NCBI GenBank assembly: GCA_037102815.1
Contig: BTPP01000001.1
Span: 1,327,001-1,391,000, forward strand
From: Neurospora intermedia
Taxonomy: Eukaryota; Ascomycota; Sordariomycetes; Sordariales; Sordariaceae
Length of the DNA: 64,000 nucleotides
Direction: 5' to 3'
Made by a program: the position numbers and the translations under genes. The notes beneath the pieces are model-generated. The model did no database searches and was not told the origin of the DNA. It saw only the letters and a program-made list of their open reading frames with translations. Every line of letters begins with the position of its first letter. Position 1 is the first letter of the stretch. Below are positions 36,765 to 48,788 of the stretch, piece by piece.

Positions 36765-38321
36765 TCATTTGTCCTCCGCCTTCTGCGCAAACCCTATCTC
36801 CTCCAAATCCTTCGCATCAGCATTCTCATCCGGCACCAACGGCGTCTCGGCCACCGAATCCATACCCGATCCCAAACCCGAAGTACCGTTCTGCTCATCC
36901 TCTATCTTTAGATCCGCAACCTTGTCCTCAATCTTCTTCTCACCCTCAAACTTGCTCCAAGCAGGTCTATTCCTCTTCTGCTCACCCGGTCCCTCGCTCT
37001 TAAAGTGATACCCCCTCGCCCTCGGCCTCTCTCCCAAACCCTGAGGGATCTCAGGTTCATACCTCAACGCAAACTGCCTCGCCTTCTCCTCAAAGGTACC
37101 ATCGGCCAGCGCCTCGCGGATGGAAGCAAAAAAGGAAGCCAGCACGGCGTGGTTGTGAATCTGCAACAGCGTCCAGCCCAGCATTTCTCGGGCGCAAAGC
37201 AAGTGCTGAACAAACGCACGGTGGTGCGTGGTGCAGGCGTAGCAGGTGCAGGACTCGGTCAGGGGCTGGAGGGAGATGGCGTGCTCGGGGGAGGACATGT
37301 CGATGCCCAGGGGCAAAAGTTCTGAAGACTCGGAGGAAGGTGGGGGGAAAGTAAACGACAAAGCGATGCCGGCGTCGGAGGCGGTCGAGAGGAAGGGAAG
37401 GAGGAAAATGTCCATTCCCAAGGAAAGCTGGCGGAGGACTTGGTGGGGGTTGGAGGGCGTGGTGAGAGCCAAGCGGGGCAGGGTGTCGAGGTTCTGGTAG
37501 GAGGAGGAGATGTCGGGGATCAAGTCGGCATCGTAGATGGCTAGGCCGGAGAGAACGGAGGGGTTGGACTGGCGCTCTTCGGAGAGACGCTCGAGATACT
37601 CCCATTGGATGGAGTAGCTGATGGGAAGGACGGGGGCGAAGGTTGCGATTTTGGAGGGCTCCTTGTTTCGGCCGTACATCTCCGTGAACCACTCCTTGAT
37701 CCAGTCGTCGGTGCGCTCGGCCATGCGGAGGGCGCGCTTGGAGGTGGGCGCACTGCTCTTGTGGGTGAGGTCGGCGAGAGGAATGGCAATGTCGGGGTTG
37801 AGAGTCTGGATGGCGTTGATGTACTGCTTTGTGGTGATGGCTTGGAAGCCGGTGGAGGTGAAGACGGAGATGGACTGGTTGGTGTTTCCCATGGGGGCGG
37901 CGACTGCGGGAAGCCTCCGGGAACCAAGAACGGTGATGATGGGGGAGGGCATGGCTGTGAAGCTCTGAAGAGGCTTGTTGTTGGGTGAGGGAGTCTCATA
38001 GACGGGAGGTGAACGGGTCATGTATTGCTGCGGGCGCTCGATAACTGGAACATGGTTAAACTATGATTTCCAAACGCGAAAGAACCGCGACCTACAGTCC
38101 TCCAAGGCCATATATGTGCCATTGGTGAGCAAATGTTTCTCAACATTATCTGGGGTTACGTGAGGGATGACACCTCTCGAAGTGAGGCCGAAGAAGTTGG
38201 GAGTGTCGACAGTCCGACGACCTGGAAAGGCCAAGCGACCGAGTCTGGCACCGCCATCCTTAACGGCGGTCTTGAGCAGTTCAAAGGTCATGGCTGTTGG
38301 TTCATGTCCATCACTCGACAT
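36765..38321 (-). CDS. QTRT2: Queuine tRNA-ribosyltransferase accessory subunit 2
   Basis: This protein is the non-catalytic partner of eukaryotic tRNA-guanine transglycosylase, which swaps guanine for queuine at the wobble base of GUN anticodons; the dimer associates with mitochondria. Two exons (38321-38096 and 38044-36765) with a 51-nt intron give 501 residues. Exon 1 has RLGRLAFPGRRTVDTPNFF and the TSRGVIPHVTPD block, and the splice joins MALED to FIERPQQY, a conserved family junction. The structural zinc site is complete: Cys at about 340, 342 and 345 (CTCYAC) and a histidine in HNHAV near 372. GMDIF stands where the catalytic subunit has its nucleophilic Asp segment, consistent with the accessory subunit. 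The C-terminal 80 residues are acidic and low complexity. Fungi acquire queuine from outside, so function depends on supply. Confidence 0.92.
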
Positions 38322-40369
38322 CTTTTCTGAAGGGACCCCTCTTGGTGGAGAGATGAAGTTTTGATACTGAAGTGAGGTGAGGTGTTGGGATGGATGCCGG
38401 GACCTGAAATTTTCAGGCTATGGAAGCGGCAAACGCAATGACCTCTTTTGATGTTATGGTGATGAGAGGTTTCCAAGACTCTTTTCAAATTTTTGTCTGG
38501 TCTCACCCACAAGGTTCGGTACTTAGTCTCTACAGTATCAAAATTTCGTGATACGCAGTTCTGGAGTTTTTGTTACATCGGCCAGTTCCGTTGGTGTTGG
38601 TTCGCGCAGTGTCTGTGTACCTTAGCAAGCCTTGGTTTCCCATAACGGTATTTGCGTATCTTTTACGCGGTGGTTCACCGTTCTGCTCCGCCAAGCTGTT
38701 AAGGACCACCTGGAGTGAGGGGTGCACAGGGGCTCTTCCCTGTAACTCAGGTGCTAGAACCGCCTCGCCTTGGCAAAGCTGAAGGGAAGGTGGGGTTTGA
38801 TTGATTGATTGATTGTATTTTTCGACTACGTTCTACCACCGAGAGGTAATAAGTCGTGCCTGCGACGACGGCGTGGCATAGGTACATAAAGACAGGAAAA
38901 AAGCATCGGGGCACTAAGCCAGACCTCTAGTGTAGCCCTTGCATTAAAAACCCTAATTTTTGTGCAGCCTCCAAAAAGGAAGCCTCCAAGGAAGATGAAC
39001 GCCGTCCTTCCTAATGTTGAATAGAAAATCCAATGTTGAATGAAAAGAAGGATCGGGAAGAAAAATCCGATTAGAATACGGCCCAGTTGAGTTGGATCCA
39101 GTAAGCGGCGAAATTCTAAGGGTGAGATTCGAAGAGTGGTTGTCGCTCGCCCCCCAACGAGTGAGTTATTACCTCTCCGGAGCTCTTTTCTTCCTCGAAA
39201 GACCTTTAAAGAGCTTGGTTTTAAAGGCTATCGGCTTTTGGTGGCAAGGACGGCGATGAACTCTCCAAAGGTCGCCGTCCCAAGTGTTGTTGTCGTCTTG
39301 AAGTGTATCTTTGGAATCCAAAACGATAGAAAAGTGGCCTGTTAGGCTACTGATGGCTCTGAGCCATTTTTGGCCCAAAAATAGGGTAGTCTTGGCCAGC
39401 CATTAACAACCCACTAACAGCAGAATCCAAGAAAAATATTTTCGGGGGAGAGTTGGGGAAGGTGGGGTTCTGGATCTCTCGGGTCCCTGGGGCTTGACTC
39501 AAGAGCCCCTCTCGTCCCGCCCCGCCTCTCTTGCTTAGTGTCAGTGGGTGTGGTGCCTGGCGCTCCCGCTGCGTCTGTGTCTCGCCTGCCGTCGGTGTGT
39601 CAATGTTTTCGTGTTGTTGAGAGTGATGATGGAAACTTTGATACAGCGGCCGTCGACATTACCTACTTATCCACATATCACCAATGAGATATAGACTCCT
39701 AGATCAGCAAGACACTCTGAAGTGATCCAGATCGGACGCCGAGATATGTCATGACATCTCCGCCATGACGAACAGGTCGAGCTGCAGGGACCGATTGGCA
39801 ATGATCGACGACACGTCCTATTCTGCCCTGCCAGGCCTGTGATTCAACTTCTTCCAGGTCCGTGCGTGCCAATCACGGCCAGTGTTTCGAAGAGAAACCG
39901 AACTGAACCGGGCACCGTCTTATCCGGCCACTGCGGCCTCGGGTCGCCCAAAGCGGTGCATCCGGCAAAGGCACCTTGCGCATCAACTCCCTCTTGGTCC
40001 AAGACACAAGTAGACTTTTAGTATACATCCCTTCATTTTGCCTTGTTCCGTCCGTCTTGTTTCCCTTTTCCCATCTTTTTACACTTCTTGTTGAACATAC
40101 CTAGTCTCATACACTCGCGGATCGCAGATGCTTTGTTCATCTTGTTGTTTTGCGGTTCAACTGCATTGATACCCCCATCGCTTATCGCGAACTTCAATCG
40201 TCTTGTTGACTTTTACTTGTTTTGGTTTGATGCCTTTCGTCATAGCTTGCTTGGAACGGCGGTGTTAGTCTCCACGCGGTCCATCAAGGTCTCCGAAGCC
40301 ATCTCAGCATTTCACTACTTATACATAGACGAAAAATACGATACACAGAAACATACACGAGCAAAAGTC
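38322..40369. other. Intergenic region between divergent QTRT2 and LCCL genes
   Basis: About 2 kb without a recognised gene. A GATT tetranucleotide run sits near 38.80 kb, and ATGTTGAAT is repeated near 39.01-39.04 kb. The final 330 bp before the LCCL start codon are open in the same frame but have no in-frame ATG, so they are treated as 5' UTR. Confidence 0.6.
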
Positions 40370-42490
40370 ATGGTGGGAACCCAAGACGGGGCGACGTCCC
40401 CCAAATCAGCCCACCAAGCACATCAGTCACCCCAGGTTCAAGATCTCGAGAGCCTCTCTTCCTCCTCCGGTTCAGACAACAGCGCCAGCAGTAGCAGTTC
40501 CAGCAGTGGCACCGGCACTCCGAACGTTGCCAACAGCGCAACGATACTCATTGCGACCGACCATCCCGACGCACCACTTCCCGAAATAACCCTCGTCGAA
40601 GCCCTCGAGGCCGACAGCTCTCCGCCTACTCCCCGATTCATCCAGGACGCCGGCTCGTGGAAGAGGTGGAAATGGGTACCATATCCCGTCCGGCGCTCCA
40701 TTGTCGCCGTTATTCGATGGGCCCACGGCCCTGCCACTCCTCAGCGGTTCCGCATCAAGCCACTGTTTCCCAACGTCCAGTATGCGCCTATCCTGCTCCT
40801 GGAGAAGAAATTCCCACGGTTGAGGCATAGGCTGTGGCTGCTGTTCTTCTGGATTGCCATATGGATCATCACCTTCGCCTTGGTCATGCGCAAAGAGCTG
40901 GATGTGGACGAGATTCCCGGATGGGGCAGACCCGTTTCGATTGGCTGTGGCGCGGCTTACTGGAACATGGACAATGGTTGCGGACTCAATGGCATGCAAT
41001 GTCGGCCCTTTACCGACTCTGGGTTTGCCTTCAAGTGTCCTGCCAACTGCGCAAGTTACCAGGCCTTGAACCCGCGCGCTGTGGGTGACCAAGAGGTTGT
41101 ATACAGGCCTCTGGTTGTTGGTGGCCCGCCAGCGACAGGGAACGATATTACTCCAGTCTACCGTGGTGACTCCTACCTCTGCGGCTCTGCCGTCCATGCC
41201 GGCGTTGTGTCGAACGCGCACGGTGGCTGTGGTGTCGTGCGCTTGATCGGGACGCAGAGAAATTTCAGCAGCTCATACCGGAACGGAATCGACAGCATCC
41301 CCTTCGATTCCTACTTCCCGCTGTCTTTTACCTTTGAGGAGGGCGTCCAATGCTCAGCTAAGGACATGCGCTGGGCGCTCCTCGCCATCTCCGTGGTCTT
41401 TTCCAGCGTACTTTCGGTGTTGATCACTTCCCCCACCCTCTTCTTCTTCCCCGTCTTCACAGGCATCTACTGGACCGTTGGCCTGGCTACCGACCCGGCC
41501 AACATTACCGATGTCCCTTCCCTCATCTCGCGCGAGCTCGGCTCCTTCCTCCCTGCCATCCTCGTTGCCTGGGTCATGTACGACCACATGGGCATCCGCC
41601 GCGCCCTAACCGGCCTAACAGCACAGCTCGAGAAAACCGTCCTCTGGCTCGGCGGCTGCTGGGTCGGCGCTCTGACGAACTACACCTTCGATTTCATCCC
41701 CATCCAGCGTCTCACACCTCACGATCTGCAACAACAGCCCGGCGCGCGGGCCGCCCTCGCCATCATCATCGTCGTCTTGACCATCATCACGGCCTCGCAG
41801 GTCTGGTTCTTCCGGCAGGAAGGCCGACTCGTCCGCTACCTCAAGTTCTACACCCTCGTCGGCGCCGGTCTGATCCTCTGCGTGATCCTGCCAGACCTCA
41901 AGCTGCGCATCCACCATTACATTCTCGCTCTTCTCTTACTTCCCGGAACAAGCATGCAAACCCGTCCGTCGCTGCTCTACCAAGGCTTGCTCGTCGGCTT
42001 ATTCATCAACGGCATCGCTCGCTGGGGGTGGGACCCCGTCTTGCAAACGGCTTACGCGCTACAGGGAGACGCCCAGCTGGGATCTCCCCTGCCAGCCCTC
42101 GCCGCGCCCGTGATCTCACTGGGGACGAATATCTCCAGCATCACCTTTACGTGGGGCAAGCCGCCGGGGAGGATCTACGATGGGATCAGCGTGCTGGTGA
42201 ACGATGTGGAACGGTTCAGGACGTATTTCAGCGATGATGAGTTCGACAAGAATGCGCCTTCTGACTTTACGTGGACGAGGGAAGGAGAGGAAGTGGGGAG
42301 GGATAATGAGTATTTTAGGTTTGCGTGGATGCAGGGGTACAAGAGCGAGGATTATACCAAGGCGGGGGTGTGGACGAGGGAAGGGGAGTGGATTGCGATG
42401 GCTCCGGGGCCGTCGAGGGTGAAGAAGAGGGGTTCTATGGTAGGGGAGGAGGAACGGGAGGAGGAGGAGGGAAGGAAGAGGTTAGCTTGA
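40370..42490 (+). CDS. LCCL-domain multi-pass membrane protein
   Basis: A single-exon gene encoding 706 residues. The first ATG in the open frame was taken as start. Residues 1-85 are Ser/Thr-rich and probably cytosolic. A first membrane helix lies at about 154-173. The loop after it, about 190-320, is a Cys-rich LCCL domain: paired cysteines around SIGCGAAYW, a CGSAVHAGVV segment and HGGCGVVRL, typical of the family's disulfide-bonded fold. At least seven further hydrophobic segments follow from about 345 to 590, then a soluble tail with SITFTWGKPPG and an acidic/basic end. Fungal proteins of this plan are common in Pezizomycotina, but no biochemical role is known to me; the luminal or extracellular LCCL loop suggests ligand or lipid contact. 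It converges on the AP-3 delta gene with 357 bp between the stops. Confidence 0.88.
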   Translation: MVGTQDGATSPKSAHQAHQSPQVQDLESLSSSSGSDNSASSSSSSSGTGTPNVANSATILIATDHPDAPLPEITLVEALEADSSPPTPRFIQDAGSWKRWKWVPYPVRRSIVAVIRWAHGPATPQRFRIKPLFPNVQYAPILLLEKKFPRLRHRLWLLFFWIAIWIITFALVMRKELDVDEIPGWGRPVSIGCGAAYWNMDNGCGLNGMQCRPFTDSGFAFKCPANCASYQALNPRAVGDQEVVYRPLVVGGPPATGNDITPVYRGDSYLCGSAVHAGVVSNAHGGCGVVRLIGTQRNFSSSYRNGIDSIPFDSYFPLSFTFEEGVQCSAKDMRWALLAISVVFSSVLSVLITSPTLFFFPVFTGIYWTVGLATDPANITDVPSLISRELGSFLPAILVAWVMYDHMGIRRALTGLTAQLEKTVLWLGGCWVGALTNYTFDFIPIQRLTPHDLQQQPGARAALAIIIVVLTIITASQVWFFRQEGRLVRYLKFYTLVGAGLILCVILPDLKLRIHHYILALLLLPGTSMQTRPSLLYQGLLVGLFINGIARWGWDPVLQTAYALQGDAQLGSPLPALAAPVISLGTNISSITFTWGKPPGRIYDGISVLVNDVERFRTYFSDDEFDKNAPSDFTWTREGEEVGRDNEYFRFAWMQGYKSEDYTKAGVWTREGEWIAMAPGPSRVKKRGSMVGEEEREEEEGRKRLA

Positions 42491-42847
42491 TGAGATGAGT
42501 TGATATATATTTGGATATAAAGTACATATATGGCTATGATTCGCCCTTATCACCTGATAATGGATGTTGATATAATTCAAAACAGAAAATGTGACCTTTG
42601 TGATGATTTGCTTGAGTAAATGTCTGGCAACTTTTCCCTATGCCTTTATTGAGGACTTCTCTACTCGACAATAGGGCAAAGACTGATCTGTTCTGTTTGC
42701 TTGTTCTTTTTGGCAGCATCGTCACTCACAGCAGATTTTCAATCTCACTTTGTGTCCCATCAATGGAACGTTCATACAGGCAGTTCATAACCATTAATTG
42801 ACTTCAGTACTCTATTTATCCCCTCCACTTTGTGACTTGCCTGTAAC
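42491..42847. other. Short convergent intergenic region
   Basis: It holds the 3' ends of the LCCL and AP-3 delta genes. It is AT-rich near 42.51 kb with ATATAT runs. Nothing else is seen. Confidence 0.6.
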
Positions 42848-45800
42848 CTATGGCTCACCAGCTTCAGCTCTAGCTCCAGCCCCAGCATCATCATCATCAC
42901 CAAGCTGTATAATTCTCTTCGGCTTCTTCTTCTTGACCTTTTCTTTCTCCTTCTTTTTTACAGTCACCACCGCCTCTCCCTCTCCCTCTCCACCCACTAG
43001 TCCTCCTTCTCCTTCCCCTCCCTCTGCCGCCTCCGTCTCCGCCTTCTTTTTCTTCTTCTTCACCACCTTCTTCTCCTTCTCATCTTCACCAGCCCCAGCA
43101 CCATCTTCTTCTTCCGATTTCGACTTGGACTTGGCCTTCTTCCCCTCCTTCTTCTTCTTGCTTTTAACCACCACCCCCTCTGTCGGCACCCCTTGAGCGA
43201 CGTGTATCCTCTCATTAGCCCTCTGCATCTCCAGCCTCAACCGCTGGACTTCCTTCATGGCCTTGGCCATTTCCGCGTCTGTCTCCGCGAGCTTCTCGTG
43301 CGGAAGAGCACCACCACCAGAATCCTCAGAATGGCTGGCTTCGAGGCTGAGGTTGCGCAAGTGGCTGGAATCTACCTGCAAGAGGGACTGCTTGAGCTTC
43401 CGTGCTGCGCGGGACTTGGCGCTGGCGCTAGACGGATCCGCGTCCGAGTCATGCTGGCTTCCCGTCCGCGGGGTAGACGGACGGCTGCCGACGAGTGTTT
43501 CGTCTGCGGCGACGACGATTTGTGGCCGTGATTTGGGTGCCTTGGATCGCTGGGGTGTTCCGGGAGCGCCGCCGACACCGGAGGAGCTGATGGCGCCGAG
43601 GTCAAGCTTCATAATGGGGATGGAGTCGATGTCGAGGTCGGGGCCGTTTTCGTTTTGCAGAATGTTGTGTATTGGGGTGGAAGTGCCTTGTGAGCGAGAG
43701 GGACTGCCTAGGTCGCCAATGTAGAAGGGGTCGTCGCGGTTGCGCTCTGCTCGTTCGGCCTTGCGACGGGCGATGATATCTGCGTCAAGGTAGCTATCCT
43801 CTGTCGCTTGCTGGTAGGAGCCGGATGTCGTCTCGGGAGCGTCCCGTAGTCTGTTTATTGCTGGCTCGCTGGAGATGCTGGTTGGTGCTGCCTTTTCGTT
43901 GTAGTAAGCTGAGAATTCGTCGTCTTCCTGGATGGGAAGCATCAATGAGTCTGCTTGCGCCAGCAGGCTGCTGAGGTTAGGATGAATAGGTTCGTCCAGG
44001 TCTAGGCCCTCCGGCATCGGGACATTCAGCTGAGCGCCAACTGCGACGGAGTTCAGCTCCCAGCCCTGGAAGAGAGAGGGTATCGCTTGTGTGAGAAGGA
44101 GGGGCGGGTCTTGTTCGAGTTCGTCCGTTGATGACGCCTGTGCCGATGCTGCCTCGGCGGTGAGCTTCAGGAGTTCGGTAAACTCAACCGCGCGTTCCTG
44201 GACTTCAAGAGATGGATGAAGCACTAGGGGCTCGTATGTATGGATGACTCGCGCCATGAGCAGAGATACCATGGACTTTCGTTCTGCTGTCCAGTATGTT
44301 TGGTCGTTCCCAGCAATCAGTGCGAACAACTTCATGGAGGCCTGCAGACAGGTCGCGAGAACCTCGGAGGGTCTGATACGCGGTATTAACTGTAACAGGT
44401 GATTGAGTGTGTCGCTTGGGTTTGAGAGCAGATATGCGTATTCTCCGGCGATCCAGGCAACAGGCTTCAGTGAACCCGATATCACTTGGTGTGACGTGGT
44501 TTCCATCGATAGCTTTGCAATTATAAGCTCGGCAGCCCGGATAGCGGCAGCTCTCACTGCTTTCACCTTGACGGCCACGTTTCTGAGCTCATTACCAATA
44601 CTCTCCGAAATATCGGCCGTGGTAGATTTCGGCCTCAGTGCCATGCCATCCGAATCAACCTCTTTGCGAGATGCCGGAGCAATCCGGATAAGTTGTGTAA
44701 GTACGTCAATGTACCAGTCAAAGTCGACCACACTGGAGTAGTTGTTCTGCGAGCACATCTTGAGAATCCTGCCAATAACGTCAATCGTATAGTCTTCGGG
44801 GAGAGGAGGAGCCTCATCTCGTTTCCTGGACCGTCGTTCAGCGCCCATCTCTTCGCTTGAGTCGGTTGACAGATCATCCAACTGATCATTATTGGGGTTT
44901 GTGGACGTTTTCAGCTGCCTCATAAGCCGGCTGACAATGGATACCAGGTTATCGCTGCTGACCATCCCTTGTACCAGGTCTAGGGCCTTGATCCTGATGG
45001 TTATATCTTCGCTGTCGATGCACTCCATGATCACGTCCTCCTGTTGGGCAACAAGGAACGGGTGCGTGACCACGATTCTGTTGAAGGCCAACAGAGCCAC
45101 ATATTTCACTGAGCGATTAACATGGTGAGAATTGTACAGATAAAGGCAAGAGGTAAAGGTACTCACAGTTGGCATCGCCGTTGAAAGTAATCATGCCGCG
45201 AAGCTTTGAAACGCACAGACTAGCAATCTCCTCCCTACCATCATCTTCCGAGTCTCCAAGGATTCCTCCTTGTATGATGCCATTAACGCATTCGTATAAC
45301 AGGGACATTGCCGGCGTTGTTCGGATCAGATCGGTCAGGGGCGGCAGAAGCTTGCGAACGAGACGCGGTTCTAGAGGGGTGAGGGTCGCAAACTGGCCAA
45401 GTTAGCAAAGAGGCCAAGAAGTGGGAAACCCGGGTTTCTTCCTACCAGTTTGATCAACTTTATCGCCATCCAGTTGTTACCCCCATCTACCAAGAGCTCG
45501 AACAGGCGCGGAGCCAGGGGCAAGAAATCCTGGGGTCTCCGCCAGCCGAGTTCACACACCACGTTCACAATGGCTGCTGTCACGCTCGGATCCTCGTGCT
45601 TGTCCATAAGTCGCTCCTTGATTTTTGGCCATGCTGCTCGGAGGGTCTCTGGGTACACCAGGGCTAGTCTGTATAGTGTAACAATGGTCTTCTTCCTAAT
45701 AGCCGAATGCGAGTGACTGAGACGCGGCAGTAGGTCTGCTAGTACGGAAAGGGCAAGGGAGGGCGTGATGATGTGCGGGAGCGCAGCAATGGGCAGTGAG

Positions 45801-46262
45801 ATGACGATCGGGGAGGAGGCCGAGAGGTCCTTCTTGAGGAGGTTGGTGGCTAGCATGAGCACTTCGGTATCGGTCTTGAAGCTCTGGACGGCGCCGAGAT
45901 ATCCAACGCGCTTCTGGTGGTATTTTGGCGAGGACATGACCTCGAGGACATGGAAGGAAGCCCACGACATGTCATGGCCGTTCATCTCGAGGTAGATGAT
46001 CTTGAGGAGGGCCGTTGCCTTGACATCTTTGCGCATCTGTTAGCGAAAGCAACCGAACGGGCGCAACACCACAAGAGGGACGAACCCATGTCTTGGCTTT
46101 TGATCTCGGAACGACATTCTTTCAGACAGTTCTGGATGTACTCCTTTTCGTTTCCCTTGTGGTTACGCAGACCTCGGATAAGGTCGTACAGCGACTTTTC
46201 GAACCTAGGGGGGCATCAGCTAAGTCGATGCGTGCAGACGGAAGCCGGAGCTTGACGCACAT
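42848..46262 (-). CDS. APL5: AP-3 adaptor complex subunit delta
   Basis: The delta subunit of AP-3, the coat adaptor that carries cargo from the trans-Golgi directly to the vacuole. Five coding exons (46262-46261, 46204-46086, 46026-45446, 45392-45167, 45108-42848) encode 1062 residues. The adaptin N-terminal helical repeat domain spans about 1-590, starting MFEKSLYDLIRG and including KYVALLAFNRIV and MECIDSEDI blocks. A hinge with Ser/Pro clusters follows, then a highly basic Lys-rich and acidic-patch C-terminus typical of fungal delta subunits. The start codon is split: exon 1 supplies A and T, and exon 2 supplies G. No methionine occurs in exon 2 until SQDM near residue 40, inside the conserved domain, so the split start is the best reading. 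The gene diverges from EMC2. Confidence 0.92.
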
Positions 46263-47663
46263 GGTTGCGGTTGTGGTGGCCCAACTGCCGATGTTCCCAG
46301 TGTTGTGAGGATTATGATCTCGAAGTTGGGGAGGCTTGACGCTGGCGGCGCAACGGGTAGCAATCGGTTCGCGTAGGACTGACTTGGTGACAGGAATCGA
46401 AGGTGTTTACAAGTTTAGTATAAGCTGGAGGTATAGCGAGGCGACGGGGACGAGGTGTTGCTGTGTCTGGACTGAACCGCAACTCGACGCATCTTGCCGC
46501 GGCCGTAGTTGGGGAGCTGGGAGATGCTGTGGGCGCCACCCGGGTCGAGGGTTGTAAGTAAATGCGCTTCTCGTTGTCACGCCGTTGGGTTTACTTGTCG
46601 TCGTCGTCGTCGAGACACGCTTGACGGATCTTTGTTTTGGAAACGCAATGGCCGTCAACGACGAAGCTGCTGGAGATGTCCGTGGTGCTGGGTTCACAAT
46701 GTGGCACCCTCCCCGTCCTGGTCGTGCTATCTCACGTCACTGGCTACCTAGGTGAACTGACTGGGCGACCTCTCTGCCTGCCCGTCCTGCTTCCCTTTGG
46801 GGGCGGGAGTCACCTAACTTACTACTGTTAACCCTGCACATAGCGATCAGCTATATAACGATATTCTGACTATAACGCTCAAGATCGCGGTAACGGTGCA
46901 GTTTAGTATGGGAGTAACGATCAACCTTCGTATTACGATTTCGATCAGATTTCAAAGGCGAGCCGTAGCAAAATCGTTATACCTAAGGGGTCCAATTCAA
47001 TTCCCAGACGTCCAGTGACAGGCTGTTACAACTCGTAACGACCCGGAGTGGGTCCACTTAGCTGTCACCAGTCTTATAATTGGTCCAGAAGCCTAAACTA
47101 GCCTACCTTAGAGTAACGATAATCTGGGTATTACGATCAAGACGTCGGAAACCGACTTGATCGCTATGTACAGGGTTAACAGTACCTAGAGAGGTGAGGA
47201 TGGTACAGTTTGCGACTGTCCCCTAAAACCCCAGATTGCACTGTCTGTCCAGCCGTTTTACCGCTGAAAGAGCAGCTATGACACAGTAGGAGCTCCAAAC
47301 GAGGAGCTCGAGGACATGCTTGCCCCACCTACCCATCCAGTGCCTGGGCGGGCATTCACTCAGCTCCAGCCGGCTTGCAGTGCTCTCGCCGTGCGACGTC
47401 TAGAATACCAGCATTGTACAGATTGACGCCAGAGAAGTGGAAGCTTCAGTTTCTCCGGCCATCAACTTCTCCTCTTCCACCATTTGACGTCAGCTTCCAA
47501 ACCTACCTAAGCCTAAGCCGAGACTTCGGGTCGCCTCCATCATACTTGCGCCAATTGTCAATCAGCTGTTTACAAGTCACGACATATTGGTCCCCTTCAA
47601 GCTTGACGAGCGACGTGATTCTTGGTCCGGCGCGAACCCCGACCACTATATCGAATATACACA
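46263..47663. other. Divergent promoter region of AP-3 delta and EMC2, with MITE
   Basis: This 1.4-kb region contains the promoters and 5' UTRs of two divergent genes. Its centre is filled by a 358-bp inverted-repeat element. No other gene is supported. Confidence 0.65.
46825..47182. mobile_element. MITE with TA duplication (Tc1/mariner- or pogo-like)
   Basis: A 358-bp non-coding element with terminal inverted repeats of about 25 bp beginning CTGTTAACCCTG and running to ATAGCGATCA with a single C/T difference. Both ends are flanked by the dinucleotide TA, the duplication left by Tc1/mariner and pogo transposons. The interior has repeated ACGAT/ATCGT words in both orientations, which would let it fold back. 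It has no coding capacity, so it is a miniature element that needs a transposase supplied elsewhere. It lies about 560 bp from the AP-3 delta start and 480 bp from the EMC2 start. No second copy is present in the window. Confidence 0.82.
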
Positions 47664-48788
47664 ATGGCGCCCTCGCTTCTCTTCAATCCGGCCAAGCTCC
47701 CTCCTTCGGAAGCTCTCCAACTCGCACAGCAAGCCCCCGTTGTCTTGCAAGGATCGTCATCAGAGACGGTGGACCAATGGGCAACATACGAGAATCTGCT
47801 GCTCGCGTGCCTCCGAACCGGCGATGATGAAGCGGCCGCAAAATGTATGGATCAGCTGGAGGCACGGTTTGGCCCCGACAATGAGAGAGTTATGGCTTTA
47901 AGGGGCTTGTTGTCCGAGGCCCAGGCCGAGAACAACGGAGAGCTGGAAGCGGTGCTCAAGCAGTACGATGCCATTTTGGAAGGAAACAGCACCAACCTCG
48001 TGGGTCATGACCGTTTACAATACGCCAACTGTTCTCGGACGGCAGATTCGCTAACCCGCCATGTCTACGTCTACAGCCTATCACAAAGCGCCGGATCGCC
48101 CTCCTCCGATCCATGGGCCGCGTCTCGGATGCCGCAACCGCTCTTGTACAACTCCTCGACTTTTCCCCAACCGATGCTGAGGCCTGGTCTGAGCTGTCGG
48201 ATCTCTACTTCACACAAGGGCTGTATTCGCAGGCCATCTACGCCCTGGAAGAGGTCCTCCTTCTGTCGCCCAATGCCTGGAACGTATGCGCTCCTCCCTC
48301 ACCCAACAGCCTAAGCCCTATACTAATGTAGCCCATCTAGATACATGCACGACTGGGAGAGGTGCAGTACATGGCTGCCACGACTTCGGGAAGTGGCGGT
48401 GCATCGCAGCAAAAGTACTTGGCCGAGGCGCTCAAGCGGTTTGCTCGGAGCATTGAACTGTGCGACGACTATCTCCGTGGCTACTATGGGCTGAAGCTGG
48501 TAGGTTTCCGATAGCCGTCATACGCGAACAAAACAATATATGCTGACCGTCTGCTAGGTCACCACGAGGCTCCTCAAGGAACAGGCCAAACAGGCCAAAC
48601 AAACTGACGATGGCGAGTTCACTCTGCCTGATTCCAAGACTATTGAGCGTCTCGATGAGCTTGCGACCGCCAAGCTATCGGAAATCGTTCGTCACAGCAC
48701 TCTGAAGGACAGAGGCTGGCGCGGCTATGACGAACGTGAGGTTGCAGCTGCCCGGGAACTGCTCTCACAAAATGGAATTGAGAGGTGA
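47664..48788 (+). CDS. EMC2: ER membrane protein complex subunit 2
   Basis: EMC2 is the cytosolic TPR subunit of the ER membrane complex, which inserts tail-anchored and multi-pass proteins into the ER. Four exons (47664-47999, 48077-48283, 48341-48499, 48558-48788) give 310 residues, close to the 290-300 usual in the family; all introns fall between codons. TPR helices run through the centre, with AEAWSELSDLYFTQGLY and YSQAIYALEEVLLLSPN as clear repeat units, followed by RFARSIELCDDYLRGYYGL. The C-terminal part carries LKDRGWRGYDERE. The protein has no signal peptide or membrane segment, as expected for this subunit. Its promoter region is shared with the divergent AP-3 delta gene and contains a MITE. 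The assignment rests on the repeat pattern and these blocks. Confidence 0.9.

Noticed and set aside
40043-40369. N-terminal extension of the LCCL protein with a hydrophobic start
   Set aside because: The frame is open but has no ATG before 40370; an extension would need a TTG start, so it is treated as 5' UTR.
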